From NCBI GenBank assembly GCA_947167155.1, contig CAMVHB010000019.1, positions 1-38,546 of the forward strand: a DNA stretch of 38,546 nucleotides, read 5' to 3'. The translations under genes were made by a program, and so were the position numbers. Shown here piece after piece: positions 7,746 to 15,819 of this stretch. The notes beneath the pieces are model-generated. The model had not been told where the DNA came from. It was given only the letters and a program-made list of their open reading frames with translations, and ran no database searches. Positions within the stretch are counted from its first letter, which is position 1, and every line of letters begins with the position of its first letter. This DNA is from an uncultured Lachnospiraceae bacterium. GTDB taxonomy: Bacteria > Bacillota > Clostridia > Lachnospirales > Lachnospiraceae.

Positions 7746-9160
7746 TGCTTTTGATTGAGGGTTTTGATAAGGAACGTAATTACCGTACGCTTGCCCTTGG
7801 ACCGGATCTTTTTCACCGGGCGCTTGAATGCGTGCTCCTTGGAGAAAAGCGTTTCCATGTAAAAAATCAAAACGGAGAAGACTTCGATCTCCTCTATACG
7901 GACAACCAGAGCTGGGCGGAGAGTTCTTTGGAATACCCGGATTCACCGCTCTTTCATCAGGATCCTTTGTATCCGCCCTATATTTTTTATGATGAGCATG
8001 ATGAGGGAAAGCTCTGCCTTGATATCTTCGAGGGCTTTAAGAGCATATGGTTTCAGGAGATCAGTGAATACACGGTGGTACTGACGGGGGTACTCCTTTC
8101 CCAAACAAATATCTCAATCCTCTGGAAGGATGAACGGATCCGCTGGTTCTATCCCGATGAGGAGAGGATCAGGATAACCGGGGAAGAGCCGGACAGTTCC
8201 GATGAACAGACGCTGAAGGTCATAAATACCTTTCATGCCTCCGCGTTTGTCTGCGATTTTATCACCATGGATCCTGTAGTGCTTTTTCATCATGTCTTTG
8301 TCTGGCAGTGGCTTACAAAACTTCCGATGGACAAGGTCAAATATGCAGAGATCCTTGTGGCCAGGTCTGAAGGGATAGGAAGTATCCTGACGCTCTATGC
8401 CAGAGCCAGTCATTTTCTGGAACGCTTCGGGATAGAGGTGACGCTGCAGAGCGGCAGCTCACGCTACGCCGATCATATCATCGGGAAATATTTCAACATC
8501 CGTTTGACACCGGAGGATTCGGATGAAACCAATACCATTTACATTACAAATTATTACAGCCTTCTGTTCACGAAGATGCTCCGTTATTCCACCGGTCATG
8601 ATTTCAGCGCGTCAAACCTGAACCCGCGTTTTCTTTCAGAGATGAAGGAATATGGGGACGTGGTCTTCGCGGACAAAAGGATGCTTGGGATCCTCCTCCG
8701 GGGCTCGGATTATATCGCCTCCGGGATGAGCGGAGCCTCCGCCCCGGTCACCGTGGAATCAACCCTGCCAAAGATCCGGGAATGGATGGAGGAAGAAAAA
8801 TACGACGGGATCTTTCTCGCCACGGAGGACCGGGATATCCTCGACAAGATGCTTAAGGCCTTTCCCGGGAAGATCCGGGTCATTTCCCAGGAGCGCTACA
8901 GCATCACGGATTTTTCACGGGAAAACGTAACGACCATCAGCGAGCTTGACAAAAAGCGGCATCCCGAAAAAGAGGACTATGACGCCTTTGTGGAGGATTC
9001 ACTGGCAAATTATTTCTATGCCCTCTATCTTCTTTCACGCTGCGAGTCCTTCATGTATTCCGGACAGTGCGGAGGCATCGTTATGGCAAAGGCCCTGAAG
9101 CCGGAGGGCTTCAAGCGTTTGTGGTGTTTTGCCGAGAACAAGGAAGGATTCAAAGCATGA
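7745..9160 (+). CDS. Putative glycosyltransferase-like protein (NodZ/FUT-like C-terminal half)
   Basis: This 471-residue soluble protein has no signal peptide or membrane segment. The C-terminal half has a pattern reminiscent of fucosyltransferase-type GT-B proteins: LGILLRGSDY (from about residue 314), then IFLATED (about 356-362), then a segment with ERYSITDF. In NodZ/FUT8-like enzymes the comparable arginine lies in the donor-binding region; assigning it here is inference. The N-terminal half resembles nothing I can name. The gene overlaps both neighbours by 1-4 bases, so it is firmly part of the operon and may decorate the cluster's product with a sugar. It could also be a non-enzymatic member of an uncharacterised Clostridia family. 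Confidence 0.55.
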   Translation: MLLIEGFDKERNYRTLALGPDLFHRALECVLLGEKRFHVKNQNGEDFDLLYTDNQSWAESSLEYPDSPLFHQDPLYPPYIFYDEHDEGKLCLDIFEGFKSIWFQEISEYTVVLTGVLLSQTNISILWKDERIRWFYPDEERIRITGEEPDSSDEQTLKVINTFHASAFVCDFITMDPVVLFHHVFVWQWLTKLPMDKVKYAEILVARSEGIGSILTLYARASHFLERFGIEVTLQSGSSRYADHIIGKYFNIRLTPEDSDETNTIYITNYYSLLFTKMLRYSTGHDFSASNLNPRFLSEMKEYGDVVFADKRMLGILLRGSDYIASGMSGASAPVTVESTLPKIREWMEEEKYDGIFLATEDRDILDKMLKAFPGKIRVISQERYSITDFSRENVTTISELDKKRHPEKEDYDAFVEDSLANYFYALYLLSRCESFMYSGQCGGIVMAKALKPEGFKRLWCFAENKEGFKA

Positions 9161-9903
9161 ATATCAGAAGGATAAGGTTCCCCCATCTTTACAATTTCAG
9201 GGATCTCGGGGGATATGAAGCAAACGGCGCCGTAACGTCCTTTGGACGCCTTTTCCGCGGAGACTGTCCCTCAAAGCTTACGCCTGAGGAATGGGACAGG
9301 CTGAAGGAAATGGGGGTTCTTCAATTGATCGACCTTCGGAGCACCTATGAGGTGCGGGAGGATCCGGTCAATTGGCCGGACGGGATCGATTACCACCATT
9401 GCCCTTTCCTGCCGGAGGATCACAGCATCAAAGATCCGGGCCTTGCGTCAAAGAAGTTTCTCGAAAGCCTTTCACTGGATTACAGCTTCATGCTGGGCAG
9501 ATCTCTTGAGACGGCGGCAAAGGCGCTTTCGCTTATCACGGAATGTCTTTCAAAGGGCAATGTATATTTCTTCTGTACCGCCGGAAAGGACCGGACAGGG
9601 ATCATCGCGGCGGCGGTCCTTTATCTCTGCGGGGTTGCCCCGGAGGATATCATCGCGGATTACTGCGTTACGGAGATATATAATGCCGACGTGATCGAAG
9701 AAAGGATCAATTCGCTGCCGGAGGACATGCGGGCGCAGATCTCGCCGGAGAGCCTGGAGCAGGCCTCGGCATCCAAAGCATTTACCATGAAAGATCTTCT
9801 TGGCTGGATGGATGAGAACGATTTTCCGGCGCTTATGCAGGAAAACGGGTTTGGCACGGAAAGCAGGGAGACCCTGCGCTCTGCACTCACGATCAGGACC
9901 TGA
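9157..9903 (+). CDS. Protein tyrosine/serine phosphatase (CX5R type)
   Basis: The ATG at 9157 overlaps the stop of the preceding gene as ATGA, so I prefer it to upstream in-frame starts; it gives 248 residues. The protein carries the NFRDLGGY motif (13-20) and the active-site loop CTAGKDRTG (Cys140, Arg146) of the Y_phosphatase3/IphP-like group of dual-specificity phosphatases. The residue before the cysteine is Phe where HC is usual, which may change the thiol pKa. A general acid Asp is expected near residues 59-70. No signal peptide is present, so the enzyme acts in the cytoplasm. Its substrate could be a phosphoprotein, such as the STAS-kinase protein, or a phosphorylated intermediate of the pathway. 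Confidence 0.88.
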   Translation: MNIRRIRFPHLYNFRDLGGYEANGAVTSFGRLFRGDCPSKLTPEEWDRLKEMGVLQLIDLRSTYEVREDPVNWPDGIDYHHCPFLPEDHSIKDPGLASKKFLESLSLDYSFMLGRSLETAAKALSLITECLSKGNVYFFCTAGKDRTGIIAAAVLYLCGVAPEDIIADYCVTEIYNADVIEERINSLPEDMRAQISPESLEQASASKAFTMKDLLGWMDENDFPALMQENGFGTESRETLRSALTIRT

Positions 9904-9922
9904 AAAAAAATAAAGGAGGAAA

Positions 9923-11197
9923 ATGATGATAAGCTATAACACAAGGCTGCTTTATCTGATGAAGCTGCTCGGGGACATCTCCATGTGGTACCGTGTCGTC
10001 ATGAAGACACCGGTAGACGGAAAGCTGCTGAATGAAGCGGCCCAGGAAGCCATGATCCGTTATCCTTATCTCGGGAAAAAGATTGTAATTGAGAATGGAA
10101 CCTATGTGTACAAGGAGAACCATGCTCCCGTGCCGGTGGTGGAGGGAACAAAAAACCTTCCGAAATACGGTTCAGAGGAAGCCAACGAACATCTCATACT
10201 TTTGAATTACGACGGCCGCGCGATCTACTTCAATATGAGCCATTGCCTGAGCGCCGGGCGGGGCTTTGCCCGCTGGGCCTATTCCGTCCTTTATGCTTAT
10301 GAAAAGCGGATCTCGGGGAAAGAACCCGATTGTCCGAAGATCCGCCGCCCGGATGTACCCCCGGAGCCGGGAGAAGACTTTCTGGAGCCTTTCTCTGGTC
10401 TTCCGGAGGATGCTCCCGCCTTCAAGGGCTTTGGTCCCGATATCAATCCCATCCCTCCTTCAAAGCTGGAGGAGCTGATCGGGGAAGGGGGTGGAGACGG
10501 GCTATATGTAACGCTCATCAAGCTGGACGGAAAGGAAGTAATGTCAAAGGTAAAGGCCTGCGGCGCCTCGCCGGCCACCTACTTCGGCGCCCTTTACTAC
10601 AAATCCTTCCTTTCGATGATGAAAGAGGCTCCGGACTGCTTCAACCTCGCTACGGCCTGCGATTCCAGCGATGAGCTGGGACTTTCAAAGACCATGTCCC
10701 TGATCACGAGATTTTTGAGCTTCCCAATCACTAAGGCTGAATCCGGCCTTTCCGTGGGAGAACTTGCGGCAAAGGGACGGGTTCTCATCAAAGAGCAGAT
10801 GGATCCTTCCCTTATGGCAGATATCCTGAAGAGAGAGGAGAAGGTCCTTGTGGAGATGGAGGCGCTTCCCACAATCAGTGAAAAAGCCGCGTATTACGCT
10901 ATGAACAACGCGGCAGTCGGCCTTACTCCCACCACCCTTGTAAGCTATGTGGGAAGGATCGATCTCGAAGGTCTTGATAATGTGGAATGCTGGGAAGAAG
11001 GGGGCGCCACCGGGAAACGCGGACTGCTCATCCTCTCTCCTGAAAACAAATTCCATCTGATATTGCACCATACCGTTTCGGAAAATGACAAAACCGTGGC
11101 GTCCATGGTGGATGAGCTGAAAAGGGAGGGACTTGCGTCCGAGGTCGTGCATACTCTTCCGCAGAACCACATCGGCCTTGTCTTTCCGGAGGAGTGA
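9923..11197 (+). CDS. Stand-alone condensation-domain-like acyltransferase
   Basis: This 424-residue protein has the layout of a single NRPS condensation domain or an alcohol O-acetyltransferase of the chloramphenicol acetyltransferase fold. The HHxxxDG equivalent reads SHCLSAG (106-112): the catalytic second histidine (His107) is kept, but the first His is Ser and the Asp is Ala. The ATG at 9923 sits behind AAAGGAGG at ideal spacing. It ends two bases before the NRPS module, which carries its own C-like domain, so the cluster has two related domains. It may acylate the product or accept a carrier-bound chain; the altered motif could also mean a non-standard acceptor or a structural role. Confidence 0.72.
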   Translation: MMISYNTRLLYLMKLLGDISMWYRVVMKTPVDGKLLNEAAQEAMIRYPYLGKKIVIENGTYVYKENHAPVPVVEGTKNLPKYGSEEANEHLILLNYDGRAIYFNMSHCLSAGRGFARWAYSVLYAYEKRISGKEPDCPKIRRPDVPPEPGEDFLEPFSGLPEDAPAFKGFGPDINPIPPSKLEELIGEGGGDGLYVTLIKLDGKEVMSKVKACGASPATYFGALYYKSFLSMMKEAPDCFNLATACDSSDELGLSKTMSLITRFLSFPITKAESGLSVGELAAKGRVLIKEQMDPSLMADILKREEKVLVEMEALPTISEKAAYYAMNNAAVGLTPTTLVSYVGRIDLEGLDNVECWEEGGATGKRGLLILSPENKFHLILHHTVSENDKTVASMVDELKREGLASEVVHTLPQNHIGLVFPEE

Positions 11198-11199
11198 GT

Positions 11200-14073
11200 A
11201 TGGTGGACAGGGTAAGGAGCATCTGCGGTACCGCCTTTTTTGATGATGAAATGTTTGAACTCCGGCACGCCATGCTGCTCACGATCACCTTCGATGAACC
11301 GCTTGACAGAAACCGGATGTCGGAAGCTCTTTCGAAGGCGGCAAAGGTCTGCCCCTACATGGCTTTTTCCGCGGAAAAGGATGAGAAAGGGATACTTTAT
11401 TTCACAAAAAGCGATTCTCCGGTAAGGCTTTCAGAAGCTCTCCCTGATCGCCTTGGAGGAGAGGAAACGGACGAGCATCTCTTCTGCCTCATCCCAAAGG
11501 GTAATGAGCTTTTCTTTTACTGCCACCACGCACTGACAGATGCCGCAGGGATGATATGGTTCATAGATGCCCTTCTGAATTCGTACTATGGATCGGAAAG
11601 CTTCATCTACAAGGGCGCCGGGAAGCCTGACTCATGTACGGATCTCATGGAGAGACCCATCCCCGTGCAGAGAGAATTGCGATCGGACCGCCTTCTTCCG
11701 AAGGATTTTTTCCGTTTTCCCAAAGCAGCTGAAGGGAAACACGGGCAGCTCGCGTACAAAAAGACCTTCCCGAAAAGAAGGTTTGAAATGTTCATGGCGG
11801 AAAGGAACTGTACTGAAACCGCCGCTCTATGGACCATAGTGCTTTCCGCGGTCCAAAGGGCTTACCCTGAAAATGACAGGCCGATCGTCGGGCGAAGCCC
11901 CGTAGATGTGAGAAAGCTTTTCGGCGTGAAGAACACATTTCAGAATGCCAGCCTTTCCCAGATCATCATAAAGGCGGATCCAAAAGAGATAAAAGATACG
12001 GACAGCCTCATCGACAGGCTCCACAGCTCCATCGCCAAGCAGTCGAACCATGATGACCTGGCTTTTTATATCAATGCCTACGCGAAATTCCTGCGTGACG
12101 GCGACAAGGAACACCTTTCCGACCTGCTTTCCGTTTTCACGCTCCCTTTCTGTATCAGCTATCTTGGGGAGGTGATCCCAAGGGCGGCGGCAGCGCATGT
12201 AAAAGCCGTGGATCTGAAGATGGATTCCTCTATCCCCTTCATGGCCTATCTCACGGTGGTCGGGGGCGAATGCCAGCTTTCAGTAAATCAGGCCTTTGAG
12301 GATACAGCTTACAGCGAGGCGCTTTCCGCCGTGATCGAAGAGCTCCTTCCTCCGCTTCCGGAGAGGATCGAACCTCTTTTTAAAGAGCCGGGCAGCAAAA
12401 GGTTTATGGAGAGGATAAAGGAGATCGTCGATACCTATCCGGACAGGACAGCCTTTGTGGACTTTGAGCGCCGGGTAACCTACCGTGAGCTTGAGATAGA
12501 AAGCGGCAAGGTATACCACTACCTGAAGCGCGCCGGCATCGGGAAAGAGGATTTCGTCCAGATCGTGATGCCGCGCGGGATAGGGACCGTAGCGTGCATG
12601 GGAGGCGTTCTCCGCGCTGGCGCGGCTTTTGTCCCTCTTGAGGATACCTATCCAAAGGATCGGATCCGCTATATCAGGGAGGACTCCGGGTGCAGATGCG
12701 TCATTGACCGGGCTCTTTTTGAAGAGATAATGGCGCATGAGCCCTATCTTTCAGGATACGAGGAAACAGGCCTCCATGACGCCTGCTACGCGATCTATAC
12801 CTCCGGCTCTACGGGAAATCCCAAGGGCGTGGTCCATGAGTACGGGAACATCGACCAGAACGCGCTTGCCGCTCCACGCGCGGACTATTTTCCCGAGCGC
12901 CGTTTTGGTCTTCTCCCGGCGTTTTATTTTGTCGGCGCCATGACCTTTTTGATGTCCCAGATGCTCAAAGCGGATACCATCTACATTATTCCCCATGAGC
13001 TTATTCAGGATTTTCGAAAGCTTACTCTTTATATCACCGAAAACAGGCTCCAGAGCCTTTTCATGTCACCGTCCCATATCCGTATATACGAAAAGCCCAG
13101 TCCCTGGCTCGAACGCATAGAGACGGCCAGCGAGCCCGCCAACGGCCTTTATTATCCGGGAGGAATGCCGGAGATAGAGAATCTCTACGGGATGTCGGAA
13201 GCGGGCTTTGTCGTTCTGAAGACCGTCCTGGACCGCGTTTATGATCCGGCGCCTGTGGGAAAGCCGGTAATTCCCGTAGATGTGCATCTTTTGGACGAGG
13301 AAGGGAACAGGATCGAGGGCGAAGGGACCGGTGAACTCTGCTTCCGCGACGAATTTGTGAGAGGATACCTTAATCTTCCGGAAAAAACAGCCGCCGCTTT
13401 TGTGGACGGCGTTTACCATACCGGAGATATCGCCGGGCGGGACAAGGATGGTGTTTATACCATCCTTGGCCGGAAGGATGAAATGATCAAGATCAACGGG
13501 AACCGCATTGAGCCCGCGGAGATCGAGTACCGCGTCAAGGAACAGACAGGGCTTGCCAGGGTGGCAGTAAAGGGCTTTGTGACTTCAGAGCGGGCTTTTA
13601 TCGCAGCTTATTTTCTGAAGCAGGAAGCAAAGGAAAAGGGCCTTCTTTCGGGAGACAGGCTAATGATCGACCGGGAAAAGCTGAAAACTGCCCTTCCTGA
13701 CTATATGATCCCTGCTGTATTCAAGGGCCTTGATGAATTTCCGCTCACCTCCAGCGGGAAGCTCCTGAAGAGTGCGCTGCCTGAGCCTGAAAGCCCGGGT
13801 GAAGGAGTACATTATCTTTACGAAGCGCCTGCGGACGGAGCGGAGAAGCTCCTTTGTTCCGTGATGGAGGAAATCCTCGGGAAGGACCGGATCGGCGCGA
13901 CGGATGATTTTTATGAAGCGGGAGGCGACTCCATCAACGCCCTTCGCCTTCTTTCCGCCCTTTCGGACAGGGGGATCGAGATCCCGCTTGGGGAGCTTAC
14001 GAAACGAAGGACCCCGAGGGAGCTCGCGCCTATGGTACCTGAAGAGAGTCAGGACTTTCCTGTAATGGAATGA
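11200..14073 (+). CDS. Nonribosomal peptide synthetase module (C-A-T)
   Basis: This is a single-module NRPS of 957 residues from ATG 11200, which lies 5 bases after GGAGGAG; an in-frame GTG at 11194 is possible. Residues 1-390 are C-like with CHHALTDAAG (His109, His110, Asp114; the final Gly of HHxxxDG is Ala). Residues 400-860 form the adenylation domain: A3 YTSGSTGNPKGV (533-544), A5 LYGMSEAGF, A7 HTGD, A8 GRKDEMIKINGNRIEP (757-772), and the A10 lysine 854 in SSGK. A carrier domain follows with GGDSI, whose Ser911 should carry phosphopantetheine. No thioesterase or reductase follows. In A4 the usual FDxS reads FVGA, so the aspartate that binds the alpha-amino group of amino acids is missing; the substrate may be a hydroxy, aryl, beta-amino or other acid. 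No phosphopantetheinyl transferase gene lies in the window. Confidence 0.92.
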   Translation: MVDRVRSICGTAFFDDEMFELRHAMLLTITFDEPLDRNRMSEALSKAAKVCPYMAFSAEKDEKGILYFTKSDSPVRLSEALPDRLGGEETDEHLFCLIPKGNELFFYCHHALTDAAGMIWFIDALLNSYYGSESFIYKGAGKPDSCTDLMERPIPVQRELRSDRLLPKDFFRFPKAAEGKHGQLAYKKTFPKRRFEMFMAERNCTETAALWTIVLSAVQRAYPENDRPIVGRSPVDVRKLFGVKNTFQNASLSQIIIKADPKEIKDTDSLIDRLHSSIAKQSNHDDLAFYINAYAKFLRDGDKEHLSDLLSVFTLPFCISYLGEVIPRAAAAHVKAVDLKMDSSIPFMAYLTVVGGECQLSVNQAFEDTAYSEALSAVIEELLPPLPERIEPLFKEPGSKRFMERIKEIVDTYPDRTAFVDFERRVTYRELEIESGKVYHYLKRAGIGKEDFVQIVMPRGIGTVACMGGVLRAGAAFVPLEDTYPKDRIRYIREDSGCRCVIDRALFEEIMAHEPYLSGYEETGLHDACYAIYTSGSTGNPKGVVHEYGNIDQNALAAPRADYFPERRFGLLPAFYFVGAMTFLMSQMLKADTIYIIPHELIQDFRKLTLYITENRLQSLFMSPSHIRIYEKPSPWLERIETASEPANGLYYPGGMPEIENLYGMSEAGFVVLKTVLDRVYDPAPVGKPVIPVDVHLLDEEGNRIEGEGTGELCFRDEFVRGYLNLPEKTAAAFVDGVYHTGDIAGRDKDGVYTILGRKDEMIKINGNRIEPAEIEYRVKEQTGLARVAVKGFVTSERAFIAAYFLKQEAKEKGLLSGDRLMIDREKLKTALPDYMIPAVFKGLDEFPLTSSGKLLKSALPEPESPGEGVHYLYEAPADGAEKLLCSVMEEILGKDRIGATDDFYEAGGDSINALRLLSALSDRGIEIPLGELTKRRTPRELAPMVPEESQDFPVME

Positions 14074-14099
14074 GCAGCATCAAAAAAAGGAGAGAACGC

Positions 14100-15776
14100 A
14101 TGGAAAACATTATGATCGTCGATCCATTTTCGACAGGGGTAAATTTTCTGGAGGACATTCAGAAGCGGGGCTTTCATCCCGTGGGACTGTGGTCCAGGAG
14201 AAGCGACGACATCTTTGAAATCATGAAGGAGGTGCGTCATCCCATTGAGCATCATTACCGGGAGATGGCGGATTTCTTTGTGGAGGAGCCGGAGTATGAG
14301 GCTACTCTAAAAAAGGTGAAGGAGCTGAATCCGCGGTTTATTCTGCCCGGGGCGGATCTGGGTGTCGAGCTGGCGGCAAGACTGGCGGAGGATCTGGGAC
14401 TGCCGGGAAATCCGGCAAAGAATGTCCCGGTGCTGACGAACAAGTTCCTGATGCATCAGGCTCTCCAGGACAAGGGTATCCGGGGGATCCGGGGAAAGAT
14501 CGTTCATAACTGGGAAGAGACCATCGGTTTTTACCGGGAGCAGAAGTTTACCGGATGTGTGCTGAAACCCTACCGCGGAGCCAGCTCCGTGGATGTGCGT
14601 ATCTGCGACAGTGAGGAAGAGCTTAAAGCTGCTTTTGACGAGGTCTTTTCCACCGGAAACTATATGGGCGGAGAAGAAGAAGGCATGCTTCTTCAGGAAC
14701 GGATCGTGGGGACGGAATATATCGTGAACTCCGTTTCCTATGAGGGAAAGCACAAGCTCTCTGCCATCTGGAAGCACTCCAAGAAGAAGGTGGCGGGCGG
14801 CGGCATGGTATACAACTATACCGAAACCCTGAGTCGCCCAGAGGCCGGTTGTACCGCTCTGGTAAAGTATGCCTTTGATGTGCTGAATACTCTCGGAGTG
14901 CAGAGCGGAAACGTACACAGCGAATTTATGATCGATGAAAAGGGTCCGGTGCTGATCGAGATTAACTGCCGTCCCATGGGAAGCGACATGACGGCAGAAT
15001 TTCTGGATCGGATCTGGGGACATCATGAGACGGATCTTGCTTTGGATGCTTATCTTCATCCCGAAACCTTCCTGGCTCATTTAAACGATCCCTTCCGTCC
15101 CCTGGCAAAGGGTCTGAAAAAGCATCTGATCACGGATAAGGAAATGAACGTGATCTCGGCTCCCGTGCTTTCCATGATCACCCGTCAGAAGAGCTTCTGC
15201 AAAGCAAGGCTGGGCAAGACCTTGTCCGATCATCTGGCTCGTACCGTGGATCTGGATACCAGTGCCGGCGTGATCTACCTTGTGAACGAGGATGAGAACC
15301 AGCTTTACCGTGACCGGGATTTCCTGGAACGTGCGGAGAGCAGATATTTCGACATGCTTTTTGCGGAAAAGCGCGCGAAGGAGTCTGACAAACCGGAAAA
15401 TCTCAAGACCATCGCTGAGGTTCTGGAGGAGATCCAGCCGGTGGGTTCCGTTCTGCTTCTTTCCAACGAGATCCGTTTGGCGCCGGGTCTCACAGTTATA
15501 TCAGAGGATGAGATTGATGAAGTGAAGGGAGGCTTCCAATACGGCATTCTCGACCTGAATTTCCGGGAGAATGAGGATTACGAAAGCATGGCGGAGGATT
15601 TCTTCCGCCTTGCGGAGAAGATCCGCATCGGAGGTTCTGTTATCGTACCGGAGAGAACCTACTGGCATTTTTCCTGCGGGATCGAATCCATTGAGATCCT
15701 TGCGGAGGCCGCGGGCTATCTCATCGAGGCGCCCAATATGGATACCGGTAAATATGTTTGTGTCCAAAAGCGCTGA
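14100..15776 (+). CDS. ATP-grasp ligase with methyltransferase-like C-terminal region
   Basis: ATG 14100 is chosen because AAAGGAGAG precedes it at 7-8 bases; an upstream in-frame start at 14070 lacks this. It gives 558 residues. Residues 1-105 are a Rossmann-like pre-domain (MIVDPFSTGVNF); the ATP-grasp core has TNKFLMHQAL (Lys115), LKPYRGASS (Lys156) and the metal ligands HSEF (Glu275) and LIEINCRPMG (Glu287, Asn289). This resembles L-amino-acid ligases such as BacD. From about residue 435 the chain looks like the second half of a class I methyltransferase (ILDLNF, then an IGGSVIVPERTYW strand-turn), but no GxGxG SAM loop is visible, so activity is doubtful. Leucine codons differ from the neighbours (CTG dominant, CTT nearly absent early on), suggesting separate ancestry. 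Confidence 0.85.
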   Translation: MENIMIVDPFSTGVNFLEDIQKRGFHPVGLWSRRSDDIFEIMKEVRHPIEHHYREMADFFVEEPEYEATLKKVKELNPRFILPGADLGVELAARLAEDLGLPGNPAKNVPVLTNKFLMHQALQDKGIRGIRGKIVHNWEETIGFYREQKFTGCVLKPYRGASSVDVRICDSEEELKAAFDEVFSTGNYMGGEEEGMLLQERIVGTEYIVNSVSYEGKHKLSAIWKHSKKKVAGGGMVYNYTETLSRPEAGCTALVKYAFDVLNTLGVQSGNVHSEFMIDEKGPVLIEINCRPMGSDMTAEFLDRIWGHHETDLALDAYLHPETFLAHLNDPFRPLAKGLKKHLITDKEMNVISAPVLSMITRQKSFCKARLGKTLSDHLARTVDLDTSAGVIYLVNEDENQLYRDRDFLERAESRYFDMLFAEKRAKESDKPENLKTIAEVLEEIQPVGSVLLLSNEIRLAPGLTVISEDEIDEVKGGFQYGILDLNFRENEDYESMAEDFFRLAEKIRIGGSVIVPERTYWHFSCGIESIEILAEAAGYLIEAPNMDTGKYVCVQKR

Positions 15777-15819
15777 CCTGTAGCGCAGCACTTTGCCGAT
15801 CACCGGCAGCAGGGAGATC

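Noticed and set aside
14100-15776. Active SAM-dependent methyltransferase domain at the C-terminus of the second ATP-grasp protein
   Set aside because: Only the later strands resemble the fold; no glycine-rich SAM-binding loop is visible, so I describe it only as methyltransferase-like.
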